Of a DNA stretch of 64,000 nucleotides, positions 35,426-47,247 are shown piece by piece. The position numbers and the translations under genes are program-made. Location: NCBI GenBank assembly GCA_907164885.2, contig OU015490.1, positions 99,902,257 to 99,966,256 on the forward strand, read 5' to 3'. The stretch is from Dolomedes plantarius (Eukaryota > Arthropoda > Arachnida > Araneae > Dolomedidae). The notes beneath the pieces were generated by a model, which was not told where the DNA came from, did no database searches, and saw only the letters and a list, made by a program, of their open reading frames with translations. Positions within the stretch are counted from its first letter, which is position 1. The number at the start of each line of letters is the position of its first letter.

Positions 35426-36634
35426 ATTCAACTGAAAACTGCTCAGTTCTCACCAAAATTTACCTTAAATACAGATGTAATTTGTTCATTCTGTTGTAAA
35501 GTACGAGACATTATACTAGACAGATTTGGGATTAGAGATAATTACTAATCAACGAAAAACTGTCCATTCTCACCAAAATTTACTTCTGAAAACAGACGTA
35601 AATTATTCATCTTACTGTAAGGCACGAATCATTATAAGCGGATTTAGGATCACTGATAATTACTAATCAACTAATAACTGTTCAGTTCCCCCCCAAATTT
35701 ACCCCTGAAAAACAGATGTAACGTTCATCCAGTTGTAAAGTATCAGTCTTTATAGACTGATTTGGGATAAGATATTAATTCCCAATCAATTGAAAACTGC
35801 TCAATTCTTGCCAAAATTTACCCCTGAAAAACGATTAATTTGTTTCTCCTGCTGCAAAGCACGGGTCGTTATAGACCAAGCCTGGCCAACTCAAATGGTT
35901 TCACGGGCCAATTCGATGACGCGTAACGTTACAGCGGGCCGTACTTTAGGTAAACATGCTTTTAAAAAATGTAGTACAAATACAAAATGAATAAAACTTT
36001 ATTGTTATACTATGATTCAATATAATTAAATCGTGAGTCTTAATTAATAAGATGTTTGTTTATCCTTTCTTTCACTTAATTTTTGTAAATCTATATTTAT
36101 GTCCGACGTTGCACATCTTGGCTGGTTTTCTACATTGGCTTCAGTTAATAAAGTACGTGATAAACTCTTTGTAAATTTCATCTTCGAAAAAAAATGTTTC
36201 ACAAACATATGGGGATCTAAAGGCACTAACAACTCGTTGTGCAAACTAACGAGTTGGAATATGTCTCGGATTATAAGTATTGTAAAAATTAATTTTTGAT
36301 GTGGGCGCAAAAATTTGTTTCATTTTATGGTTGCACTGTAACTCAATTACCTCCATTTGCAGATTTTCAGGATCACTGTTCACGTCAACATGAAATAGGC
36401 ATGAAAATATTTCAAACATTTTATCATATTTTACTAATTCTGCGAAACGACTATCAAATGCAGTTATAGGTTTCTTTTATTTCATTAGTATATTTCGTGC
36501 AATTCTGAGGTTGGCTTTTTGGGAAGTTATTTAACAGTGGAAAATGTTGAGCGTTATTATTTCTAAATTGGTATTCACATAACAATGATTTCTTATTAAA
36601 AGTTTCGATGAAATTACAAGCATCGATTATTATA

Positions 36635-37922
36635 CAGAGGCTGTTCGCACATTTTTTAGACGATTTTGGTAAGCGGTAATAAAAAATCGTTTGCTGCAAA
36701 AGAAATAATTGCAATTGTACTATGTTTTTAAAAGTCAAAATTATCGTCTGCGGCTTGAAAGTTTTGTTTTTATTCAAAATGACGTTTTTAACAAAGCAGT
36801 GGTTCGAAGGCTACTTTTATGCTCTTTCCGAAGAGAAATATGCATACTCCGTTATCCAAAAACGATGTGAGAGTCATGGTTTTGTGATATCTAAAGCGTC
36901 GATAGGTAATATCGTCAATAATAAAGGGAAAAAACGTCAAATTGGAGCCTCAAGTGGGACAAAAATTCCAAACAAGTATCCAAGGAAAAAACGGACATCT
37001 TCGACTATTGCAAAGGTACGTTGTTTAATGTTAAAAGAAAATTCCCCTAGTCAAAGGACAGTTGCAAAATCATTAAAATGCTCGGTGTCCACTGTCAACA
37101 AAATGATAAACGTTGATTTAAATCTTAAGAAAGCGAAAAAACGCAATGTGCATCGTTTTCTTGCAAATCATATCGCTGAACGCAGGACACGCTGCAGAAT
37201 TCTATATGAGAAACACTTATCCAAAGAAAAATGGAAAACAATTGTCACAATAGATGAATCATGGGTGTATTTAAATGATTGCAACAAAAAAAGAGCCATT
37301 TATTATCATAAAAGGGGAGAAAAAATTTAAGTACATGGTTCAAAGAATCGAAAGAAAGTTTTTCTAAGGGATTCATGATTGTTGCTGGTTTTTCTTATAA
37401 TGGCAAGTTAAAAATAAAGAGAGTGGAAAAAACTCCAAATACTATCAGGAACCTATTTTATCGCCAATTTTTCTGAATGAAATACCATCGCTTTACCCAC
37501 AGTGCCATCAATCTGTGAGACTCCATCAGGACAAAGCTAGCAGTCACACATCAAAATCCACTGTAAATTTCCTAAAAGAAATGGAACAAAAAACTGGTAT
37601 CAAGGCCATACCCTTCACTGATATCCCTACTAAATCTCCCGATGTATCACCTATGGATTTTTGTGCTTTCGGACTTTTAAAATCTGCATTATCCAAACGT
37701 CTTCCCAAAACCCTTACAGGACTCTGGAAAGCTGTTCAGGAGGAATGGGATAGAATACCCCTTCTGACACTTCAAAAGGCATTATTATCCTGGAAATTGC
37801 GGTGTCGAAAGATAGTTCAGAATAAGGGATGTCAAATAGAACATTTAAAACACAAGAATTTTATGTAATTTAGTTTTGTGAATACAATATATATCGTCTA
37901 AAAAATGTGTGAACAGCCTCTG
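36635..37922 (+). mobile_element. DD41D (rosa-type) mariner element, complete
   Basis: 1288 bp. Termini CAGAGGCTGTTCGCACATTT and the inverse, with about 30-bp near-perfect terminal repeats, flanked by TA at 36633-36634 and 37923-37924. It is inserted in the hAT transposase gene, whose frame is broken at exactly this point. Confidence 0.97.
36779..37868 (+). pseudogene. DD41D mariner transposase with two A-run frameshifts
   Basis: ATG 36779 opens MTFLTKQWFEGYFYALSEEK. A helix-turn-helix follows (PSQRTVAKSLKCSVSTVNKM). The first catalytic Asp is in VTIDESWVYL. The frame shifts in the A-run at about 37319-37325 and again in the A-run at about 37424-37429. The second Asp is in HQDKASSH and the third in SPMDF. 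The count between the last two is 41 residues, placing it in the DD41D group described from Ceratitis rosa. Apart from the two single-base length changes the roughly 363-codon frame is open, close to full length for the family. Either a young inactivated copy or an intact gene with homopolymer errors in the sequence. Confidence 0.92.
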
Positions 37923-39700
37923 TATTATCTTTCCTTTGCAAGTCCTTATATAGCTGATTAAGTTTTCCTGTTATATCCACTAAAAAACCTAGGTCTAACA
38001 ACCAATCATCATCACTAAATTCAGGAATAGGTTCTTGTTTCTCGTTCATAAACAAATATATTTCCTCTCGTAAATTAAAAATCTTTTTAAACATTTTCCG
38101 AGACTTACCCATCTAACATTGGTAAAATATACGACATCACCATAGACTACATATAGCGACTACATATACTTTTGACGTTAAAGACTGATACTTGAAAATA
38201 ACTTTCTTTCATCGGGCAAAACATATTTTATAACTGTTTCCAAACAGTTCTTCACCAGTTCACCATCCGAAAATGGTTTCATTTTCTTTGCAATCAACAT
38301 GGCAACAGAATAACTTGCTTTGACAAAGGTAGATGTTTGTTGTAATAAAGAACCAAACATCGTTTGCTGAGTTTTCAGATGCGATTTAAGCGCAGTTACC
38401 TTAAAACTTTTTACGTTTTTACTGAAATTTACATATTCAACATGTTTTGTCTCATGCTACCGTTTAATGTTATGTTCCTTATATACAGCGACTGTTTTCC
38501 TATAAATTAAACACATTAATTTTGAGTTCTGCATTGTGAAAAAATAATATTTTCCCCAACGATCATTGAATTTCCTGTTTTCATCAACAACTTTTCTTTT
38601 TTTTTTTTAATTCCTTCTGAAGGGTTAAAAAAATGTTCAAATAATGTTAGTTAGAAATATTGGTACAAGCAATTACACAGAGCAACAAAATTTACTTTAA
38701 GTAAATTCAGCATTCTTGTTTTCTAATCATGTATTATAATTATGCAAAAATACCAGCTGATGTCTTCAGATGTCACTTTTATTCAACTATCCGCACCACA
38801 CACAAAAACCTTAGTAAACACGCCAGTAAGTCAAAAACAAACCTAACACATAAACAGAGATTCACTTGAAATAATATTAACTTTTCATTCAGTGAATAAC
38901 GAACCGATGACAGACCCAAAAGTGTGCGTACTGGACAACATTGAATCGGTTCCCCACGGACAACCCCCTGCCTGCCGCTCGACGTCATCATTAGACCCTC
39001 CTACATTACTAAGAGCAAAAATGTCTGGATTGGTTCTTTATTCCATAATTACATTCAAATTACAAATGAACGTTATCGATGGTTGACTAACGAAACCAAT
39101 TCTTTCAGTAACATTTGGAATTCGTGCACTTGCTCATTATAACAATGGCTTATGCAAATTTTCAATTATTTATTATTTTTTTGTATACATACACCGAGAA
39201 ACAAAAGTTTCAATAGAAATATAAAATTGGACGGTGGACCGCACAATATAACGCGACGGGCCGCGTGTTGGCCAGGCCTGTTATAGACAAATTTGGAGTT
39301 ACAAATTAATGACTAAGTAAATTTGAAGCTAAAAATAAACTGAAGCTCAAAATTTTATAGCAATTTCTAATCAATTGAAAACTGCTCAATTCTTGCCAAA
39401 ATTTACCCCTGAAAAACCATTAATTTGTTTCTCTTGCTGTAAAGCACTGGTCGTTATAGACGAATTTGCAGTTACAAATTTATGACTATGCAAAACTGAA
39501 GCGAAATATTCTGAAGCTAAAAATAAACTGAAGCTAAAAATTGAGTAGCAGTTACTGATCAATTGAAAACTGCTCAATTCTTGTCAAAACTTACCTCTAA
39601 GAAACAATTAATTCGTTTCTCCTGCTGTAAAGCACGGGTCGTTATAGGCGAATTTGGGGTTACAGTTTAAAAATTATGCAAAACTGAAGCTAAATATTCC

Positions 39701-40560
39701 GAAACGGGTTAATTTTTCATCAGGGACTTACTCTAAAATTACTGATTTGTTATTCTTTTTTTAATGTTTCTGTATTATGTCAAAGGGTAGAAATATTACA
39801 CAGCACACGCTTGCAGACTGCAATTTGCAGATTAAACCCGTGCCACTGAAGATTCTGCAAACAGTGGAACCACGGTTGACATCAAGTCAAATACATAGCT
39901 TCCCCTTCGTAGGATGCTCCAAGATTAACAATGGGGACATGACAAACACTGGTAATTGATAAGGGCATCAAGGGGGGAAAATGTCCTGGAAATAAAAGCA
40001 GAAACCTCCAATGACACCTCTATGAAAAGGATTCCCTCCCGTACTGTCTGTGATTATACCAGCCTATCCTATTGTGGGCAGAACAATAGTCTTCTTTTGT
40101 GTATTCCTTGCCTCTGATCCAAATGACCGTTTAGCTCAGAGCGGTGCATATTTTGTGCAGCTTTGACCCGAGATTTAGTCGATGAAAAAATTTTTTTTTA
40201 AATTTTCCAGGAGCCTGAATAGTATTCACCTGAATAAATAAAATGACTTTTTTTTCACTTGTAATACTTGCCTTACATTTTCCAAACATTAAAGTTGATA
40301 GAAAATAAACAGTTTTCCGTTATTTAAATGGCATAGGAATAATTATACGAAGCTCAGTTGAATGAAATAAGAAAGAAAGAAATGGAAAATGTACGCAGAA
40401 AAATGAACAAACGAAACGTAAATTCTGTGAAATGAAAATTAATGAAGTAAAAATTTCTGAAACACGAATAAATATACAAAACTCAAATATCATTTTTAAA
40501 GACTATTTAATTAATATCCGAATCTTAAATGACATGTCTTAAATGACAAAATTTGTGCTT
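39701..40560. other. No recognisable gene
   Basis: Nothing beyond short chance ORFs (for example 39777-39959). Confidence 0.45.
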
Positions 40561-40599
40561 CGTCGTTTCTAATTCTTGTTCGATGAAGTAAAGAATTAT

Positions 40600-41331
40600 C
40601 GAATTTGAATAATTAGCTAACACTGAAAGGATAAAATAAGCAGTATTCGCAATTTCTTAAGATAAATATCCTCTAATAGAAATAAACGCAAATGAATAAA
40701 AGAAGAGGCATAATACAAGTGCTTGAAAGAAAAATGCATTGAATACGAATAAATATTTGAAAACCAATAACTGAAATAAACATTTTGCAGAGTTTCATCA
40801 ATTGAAGACATTAAAAATGAATAAATATTCGAAAATGCAATAACTGAAATGAGCATTATTGCAGAATTTCTTCGAATAAAGACTCATAATATACGAATAA
40901 ATATTCGAAAATCCAATAGCTGAGAAAAGCATTCTTACATAGTTTCTTCAAATAGATTCATTAAAAAGAATAAATATTCGAAAATCCAATAATTAAAATG
41001 AGTATAGTTACAGAGTTTCTTCAAATAAAGACTCATAAATTACGAATAAATATTCGAAAATCCAGTTACTGAGATAAGCATTCTTACATAGTTACTTCAA
41101 ATAGATTCATTAAAAAGGGCTTGTGGCGGCCCAGTGGTACAGCGCGCTGGTTTTCGGTGCTGAGGGTGCTCAGATCGAGTCCCAGCGTTGCGCCACGAAA
41201 AATGCCTCCGTTCGTGTCGTCCCTTCATAGGGGATAATGCTGTCCGCCTATATGGTGCCCCCACAATAAAATGGACAGTAAAACTGCGGCGTAGTAAGGG
41301 CCAATGTTTGAATACAAGTGCCTCCGCATTG

Positions 41332-41388
<57 letters not shown>

Positions 41389-41640
41389 TTCATTAAAAAG
41401 AATAAATATTCGAAAATCCAATAACTGAAATGAGCATAGTTACAGAGTTTCTTCAAACAAAGACTCATTAAATACGAATAAATATTCGAAGATCTAATAA
41501 CTGAAATAAGCATTCTTACAGAGTTTCTTCAAATAAAGACTTCTTAAAAACGAATAAATATTTGAAATGTTAACGAATAAAATTATTCTTGTCTCGTACT
41601 TCCTTACTCGTATTCCATGAAATAAAGATCTTTTGAATTT
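40600..41640. repeat. 76-bp minisatellite, split by a SINE
   Basis: The word GAATAAATATTCGAAAATCC and variants recur at about 40747, 40819, 40895, 40968, 41044, 41399, 41475 and 41552, spaced 72-77 bp outside the SINE. Units include AGTTTCTTCAAATAAAGACT. More diverged units extend toward 42080. Minus-strand ORFs here reflect the repeat, not a gene. Confidence 0.9.
41118..41386 (+). mobile_element. tRNA-derived SINE with poly(A) tail
   Basis: The head GGCTTGTGGCGGCCCAGTGG (A-box region) and AGATCGAGTCCC (B-box) form a tRNA-like Pol III promoter. A non-tRNA body follows, then a run of 50 A. The 14-bp target duplication GATTCATTAAAAAG lies at 41104-41117 and 41387-41400. The middle of the head (TTCGGTGCTGAGGGTGCT) is shared with the SINE at 58736. 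Confidence 0.95.
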
Positions 41641-42089
41641 GAGTTAATATCTAACCCTGAAAAGCAGGTTTCGCAATTTCTTAAGATTAAAAATTCTTTA
41701 ACATAAATAAATATCCCAAACGCAAACGAATAAAAGAAGCAACGTAACACAATTCTTTAAAAACAATGCATTAGATGGGAATAAATATTCTATACTCCAG
41801 TGAATGAAATAAGCAGTATTATTCGGTATTTTTCTTGTAAAGGCTTATTAAATGCGAATTAATATTCAAAATTTTATCAAGATAATGAATGTTTCGTAGT
41901 GTCTGATTCGTGTTTGATGAAACAAAGACGTTTTGAATCTGAAAGAACATTCAACTCTCAAAAGAATAAAAGAATAAGCAAGAAAAAGCAGCGTAGAAAA
42001 TTTTACATTAAAATCAACTTATATGAATAAATATCTATCCCACACTCAAATGAACAGATAAAGCAGTTTATCATATATCCTTGAGAGAA

Positions 42090-42340
42090 CGATTCAGCGA
42101 ACACAGAGTACGAAGAAATATTTGGAAATGAATGGAATAAAATGCTATAATGATAAAAATAATGATAATAATAATGTCAATAATAATAATAATAATATAT
42201 GTAATAAAATAGATAGTTTTTTTAGATAAAAATTTCTCGAGTTTGAATAAATTATCGTAACTTGACGAATTGCATGATCCGTAATATACATTCATCAGCG
42301 GTTAGTTGACCAGGAAATTCCATTCCGTACTCTGTTAAAG
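42090..42340. repeat. AT-rich stretch with (AAT)n tract
   Basis: TAATAATAATAATAAT near 42177-42195. No gene. Confidence 0.6.
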
Positions 42341-42485
42341 CATTAATATAACAATACCTGTATAATTAAAACATTAATATAATAATACCTGTATAATTAA
42401 AACATTAATATAATAATACCTGTATAATTAAAACATTAATATAATAGTACCTGTATAATTCAAGCATTAATGTAATAATACCGTA
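42341..42485. repeat. 31-bp tandem repeat, about 4.5 copies
   Basis: Units contain ACCTGTATAATTAAAACATT with few differences. Confidence 0.92.
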
Positions 42486-43080
42486 TAAATGATTTTGAGA
42501 AATATGTATTACGTTCTTTACTTTGTAAACATGCAATAATGATCACGAGGCTTTGGCGAGGATTTCTAATCATTGAATATGTGTTAACAAATTTAGAGAG
42601 CATAGTAATGTACTGCAATGAATGAAAAAGTGTGATGCATAAATGATACTTTGCAAGCAATAGTTTGTTACTAGTTTCCCATATTACAAGCAGTATTTTA
42701 TGTAAGTAGAAAAAGGATTGCTTTTAACTCTCCAAGAATTACTTTTTGAATGGAGACCAAGTGATTGGGGGAGTTTCAAAAATTTTCTTGCATTTCACCT
42801 AATTTTATTGTTTTAAACAACATTAAAGATGTGTCTACAAATTAATAAAGCTTATCCAAATAGTAAATAGTCAGTTAGATGTCACAGCGATGTCAAACAG
42901 AATTATACTAGTAAATGGTCACAGTAAAATAATCACTGATTTTGGATCTTAAAAGTTAGTGGCACTGTGACTCTAAGGAGACGTTCTTTTGGTATTTTAC
43001 ACTGACGTAAATGTGACCATATATACCTGTGGCTCGTCAGTAAGTATCGTCCCAGTCAAGTTACTCTTTAATTACTTTGT
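42486..43080. other. No recognisable gene
   Basis: AT-rich single-copy sequence. Confidence 0.45.
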
Positions 43081-43084
43081 AAAC

Positions 43085-44312
43085 ACCACTAGAAAGCTTC
43101 ACTGAACACACTTTCAATACAACCTTTAAAACATCCATAGAGTCAAATTGTCGTCATCGTGGAACGACTTATCGACATAACAGAGACTTGAATAGAACTA
43201 TATCCGATGATATCTCTGAGATATTTCATCAACTTCCACTTCTAGTCCCATTGATATTAGGGTAAAAGAAAAATTTAAACTATCAACTAAAAGATAAATG
43301 GATTTATTCAAAACATCCGATGTTAGTTTTTTTACCATGGCAAATACAAGTGTAACTCTGAAAATCAGTTTTCGAAATTTGATGACCACAATGTGACGTT
43401 ACAGATGTTTTAAAGGTTGTATTGGTCGAAGTGTGTTCAGTGACTCTTTATAGTTGTGTCCCATTGATATTAGGGTAAAAGGAAAATTTAAACTATCAAC
43501 TAAAAGATAAATGGATTTATTCAAAACATCCGATGTTAGTTTTTTTACCATGGCAAATACAAGTGTAACTCTGAAAATCAGTTTTCGAAATTTGATGACC
43601 ACAATGTGACGTTACAGATGTTTTAAAGGTTGTATTGGTCGAAGTGTGTTCAGTGACTCTTTATAGTTGTGTCCCATTGATATTAGGGTAAAAGGAAAAT
43701 TTAAACTATCAACTAAAAGATAAATGGATTTATTCAAAACATCCGATGTTAGTTTTTTTACCATGGCAAATACAAGTGTAACTCTGAAAATCAGTTTTCG
43801 AAATTTGATGACCACAATGTGACGTTACAGATGTTTTAAAGGTTGTATTGGTCGAAGTGTGTTCAGTGACTCTTTATAGTTGTGTCCCATTGATATTAGG
43901 GTAAAAGGAAAATTTAAACTATCAACTAAAAGATAAATGGATTTATTCAAAACATCCGATGTTAGTTTTTTTACCATGGCAAATACAAGTGTAACTCTGA
44001 AAATCAGTTTTCGAAATTTGATGACCACAATGTGACGTTACAGATGTTTTAAAGGTTGTATTGGTCGAAGTGTGTTCAGTGACTCTTTATAGTTGTGTCC
44101 CATTGATATTAGGGTAAAAGGAAAATTTAAACTATCAACTAAAAGATAAATGGATTTATTCAAAACATCCGATGTTAGTTTTTTTACCATGGCAAATACA
44201 AGTGTAACTCTGAAAATCAGTTTTCGAAATTTGATGACCACAATGGGACGTTACAGATGTTTTAAAGGTTGTATTGGTCGAAGTGTGTTCAGTGACTCTT
44301 TATAGTTGTGTT
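43085..44312. mobile_element. Foldback element with internal 213-bp tandem array
   Basis: The left arm (about 43097-43135, ACTGAACACACTTTCAATAC then AACCTTTAAAACATC) is the inverse of the right arm (about 44250-44300, GATGTTTTAAAGGTTGTATT and AGTGTGTTCAGTGACTC). Between them are five near-identical units with a period of exactly 213 bp (equivalent points at 43389, 43602, 43815, 44028 and 44241). Each carries a 67-codon minus-strand ORF (MVIKFRKLIFRVTLVFAMVK). Near-identity of units implies recent amplification. The ORF has no known match and is probably a by-product, since 213 is a multiple of three. Confidence 0.85.
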
Positions 44313-44315
44313 TGT

Positions 44316-44550
44316 CCCCAAAGTATTTCTGACCTCCAAAAGCGTATTAAAAATAAAGTCTGGAGCAAGACCCTGAGTGACCTTCCCAATGGCTCCCGTG
44401 AAATTGCAATGGCTGCTTTCAGGATTGCAACTGAACACGACTGCCTAGCTGTGTATTTAAATAGAATTAGAAATTTTTCTAGTCCTACATGTCCTCTTTG
44501 CAAGTCCGACAACATGGACGGCAAGCGCATCATGTCCTGCTCTGCTTTGA
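44316..44550 (+). pseudogene. Non-LTR retrotransposon (jockey-like) 3' coding fragment
   Basis: Reads ISDLQKRIKNKVWSKTLSDL then GSREIAMAAFRIATEHDCLA, VYLNRIRNFSSPTCPLCKSD and ends with a CPLC...SCSAL zinc-knuckle-like block. This matches the tail after the RNase H region of arthropod LINE ORF2 proteins. No reverse transcriptase domain is present. It is joined on the left to the foldback array and on the right to an M1 copy that takes over the reading frame. Confidence 0.75.
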
Positions 44551-45020
44551 GGCTGCTGTGTACTAACCCTATTGGATTTGCTCACCTCAATGTTAACCTA
44601 TGGAGTAAAGTGTCTACTTTTTACAGCTACATAAATGCTGATATAATACGATAAAAATGGTATTTTCAGATAGCCTGAACATATCTGCACCTTGCAACGG
44701 AAATCCTTTTATAAATTTCGTCCACCAAAGGAATTCATGAGCGTTTAAAATACAGTAGACCAGATTCCCCCCCCCCCCGAATAATTTAAATTTTAAAATA
44801 TTATTTGAATTCTTTTAAATGAAAAATTCCCCATATTGTAAAAAATTTCAATCTCTATTACGGAGTGCAATTAAAAAAAAAAACTTTCAATCCAAGGAAA
44901 ATGTGTCCAAGGATCCTTGTGTCCAAGTAATCCTTGAAAGTGTCCAAGTAATCCTTGGAAACATTTTCTCCATAGGTTAACATTGAGGGGAGCGAATCCA
45001 ATAAGGTAAATACACAACAG
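44549..45020. mobile_element. M1 MITE copy g
   Basis: Starts GAGGCTGCTGTGTACTAACC and ends near 45020 with ACACAACAG. The right side contains a local triplication of TCCAAGTAATCCTTG near 44919-44958. Confidence 0.88.
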
Positions 45021-45126
45021 TTATAGTCCTGAACTGGGCGTTCTCTGTGCAGACGTTATTGGGAAGCTCGTGATCGAATGAGAATTACATCTTAGTTGAT
45101 TTTTCTGTTTATGTATTTCCCATATT

Positions 45127-45441
45127 TTGCACTCCTTTGCAGTTTTGTCTTTTTCCCTTTTATCTGTATACCCAAGAAATTTGTTAACTGGTTTCTGCAT
45201 TAGAGACAAAAAAAAACATTTTAAAATTCTATTCGCGCGAACAGAAGTTCTGAATGCAACAAAAACTTCTGGCAGATTTTTCTCCCAACTAATCTCAATA
45301 CTCCAAAACGCTATCGAATTCGAAGGGCTTGCCGAAACAGAAACGCAATACTCTAAAAAACTAAGGCCTATTCTGCTTCCCCGGCGGGCAGGTGTCATTT
45401 TTGAATTGGTTAAAAAATCACTCTTGAACCGCGCGCATTGA
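45127..45441 (+). other. Candidate host exon, unidentified (possibly F-BAR-like helix)
   Basis: The plus-strand ORF contains EVLNATKTSGRFFSQLISIL followed by a charged amphipathic stretch ending TETQYSKKLRP. This pattern faintly recalls the first helix of F-BAR domains (ERAxxExxYAKKL). Possible splice sites are an AG at about 45242 and GCAG|GTGTCA at about 45392. Against it, the opposite strand carries a longer open frame (45021-45572) and no neighbouring exons were found. Function should not be assumed. Confidence 0.25.
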
Positions 45442-45851
45442 ACGCTCTCTGTGTTCGACAAATAATTCTTCCTCTTCATTAACCGACAATGGAAGCCTGA
45501 CTTTACAACGTGCGACACGGTGCAATCTTTTATAGTTGATAAATGTCTGTCAGGTACGCCCCCGAGTCGCACGCTTCACTACGCACAGTGCGCGTGCCCA
45601 GGAAAGCATTTGTTGGGGGTGTCAAGTGACACTTTGTCTTTAGGAAGCGCCGCTGACTTGGCCCCCTGGCGGGAAAATAAAAAAATGCTGCCAAGGAAAT
45701 GAATAAAAGAGTTCAGTGTAGGGTTGCTTGAGTTATTAATTTGATAGTAATGCAGAAATACTTTTTGGGGGCATTTGAAAGAGTATTAATAAAAATGTTC
45801 TTTAGTTACAAATAATGCATTTAGTACGAAGGGCTAAAACTTTATTCGATT

Positions 45852-45856
<5 letters not shown>

Positions 45857-45907
<51 letters not shown>
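45857..45907. repeat. (TA)n microsatellite
   Basis: About 25 TA units just upstream of a Tigger-type MITE. Confidence 0.97.
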
Positions 45908-45911
<4 letters not shown>

Positions 45912-45927
45912 CATATATGTATATATA

Positions 45928-46093
45928 CAGTGGAACCTCGATATATCAAACCTCAAGGGGAACGAGAAAACTTCGAATTATCAAGGATTTTGATATACCG
46001 AGGTTCGATTTAATAATAACCTGGGAGTGTTAGGCAGGAGGAATGGATAAACATTGATTTATCAAGGAATTCGATTATATCGAGGTTCCCCTG
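45928..46093. mobile_element. Tigger-type MITE, 166 bp
   Basis: Begins CAGTGGAACCTCGATATATC after TA and ends with the inverse TATATCGAGGTTCCCCTG. A second internal pair (GATATACCGAGGTTCG) is visible. Non-coding. Confidence 0.85.
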
Positions 46094-46133
46094 TGTGTGT
46101 TATATATATATATTCTATGTATATATGTGTGTC

Positions 46134-46164
<31 letters not shown>

Positions 46165-46192
46165 ATTTATTTATATAATTTTATTTATATTG

Positions 46193-46229
<37 letters not shown>

Positions 46230-46235
46230 GCTATT
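46094..46235. repeat. (GT)n and (ATT)n microsatellites
   Basis: GT units at about 46127-46153 and ATT units at about 46198-46230. Confidence 0.9.
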
Positions 46236-46489
46236 ATTATGGAGGGGCTACTTGTGTCTCAGAGAGGTTTCTTTTTCTCCTTGGAGGGGCGGGATGACGA
46301 AAATTGGAACTTGAATTATTTCTTTTGCTAAACCTTTTAGCTTCCGAAATTACTCGTATTTCCCTCTAACAGCTTCTTAGTGGCACCGCTGATTAATATT
46401 GTTAAAATTTGACTCCACCGCTTTAGTCATGCATTAAATATTCGGGTATCTACCCACGCGAAAACAAGAAAAATAACTTGTGAAAACGC

Positions 46490-46700
46490 GCCAAATATGG
46501 CAGTCCATTTCAAAGCTCCTCGATCCACACGTGCGCCGCGCGTGTCAATAGGCTACCACCCGCGGCTTTTCGGCGCTGCTACGTCATCCATTGTAGGCCA
46601 CAGAGATGCAGCTGCTTTGTCGGTGGTCCGCCGCATCCTAATTACAATGCAGTAGTTGATGAAGGGCTGATTTCACGACAGTCGATCTTTTCCCGGTTTC
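46490..46700. promoter_or_regulatory. CpG-rich island-like patch, possible promoter or enhancer
   Basis: CACGTGCGCCGCGCGTGTC, CACCCGCGGCTTTTCGG and TACGTCA (CRE-like) occur within about 150 bp of an otherwise AT-rich region, with no ORF and no repeat signature. This could be a host promoter, enhancer or first non-coding exon. The evidence is composition only. Confidence 0.25.

Positions 46701-47247
<547 letters not shown>

Larger units (their letters stand above)
36060..38600 (-). pseudogene. hAT transposase (ZBED5/GTF2IRD2-like type), broken
   Basis: Read on the minus strand from about 38600. A BED-like finger follows (NRKFNDRWGKYYFFTMQNSK, then CLIY, where the second Cys appears as Tyr, then HNIKR-stop-HETKH). 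Next come SYSVAMLIAKKMKPFSDGEL (38178-38360) and MFKKIFNLREEIYLFMNEKQ with WLLDLGFLVDITGKLNQLYK (37870-38112). The mariner interrupts here. The frame resumes with NNNAQHFPLLNNF near 36500-36560. It ends with a dimerisation-like tail FVKHFFSKMKFTKSLSRTLL near 36050-36200. Several stops and frame breaks occur. hAT proteins of this type have been domesticated in vertebrates, but this copy is dead. Confidence 0.88.
35877..39280 (-). mobile_element. hAT element with 8-bp target duplication
   Basis: Termini CAAGCCTGGCCAAC and the inverse of CAGGCCTGGCCAAC are flanked by identical 8-bp TTATAGAC at 35869-35876 and 39281-39288. Total 3404 bp, of which 1288 bp is a later mariner insertion, leaving a hAT of about 2.1 kb. 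The transposase lies on the minus strand. Confidence 0.97.
35426..39700. repeat. Satellite array split by a hAT element
   Basis: Units of about 110-120 bp at 35426-35876 carry TGAAAACTGCTCAGTTCT, ACCAAAATTTACC and TAAAGCACGGGTCGTTATAG. They continue at 39281-39700 as longer units (about 180 bp) that add a repeated AAACTGAAGCTAAAAAT segment. About seven units in total. The hAT element occupies 35877-39280. Confidence 0.9.

Noticed and set aside
40600..42080. Minus-strand repeat-rich ORFs (SNIYSYLMS) as a repetitive protein
   Set aside because: Unit lengths of 72-77 bp are not consistently multiples of three and frames are broken; a minisatellite.
43198..44241. Five repeated 67-codon minus-strand ORFs as a tandem gene family
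   Set aside because: They are the same frame in a 213-bp satellite unit; no domain, no promoter and identical by array homogenisation.
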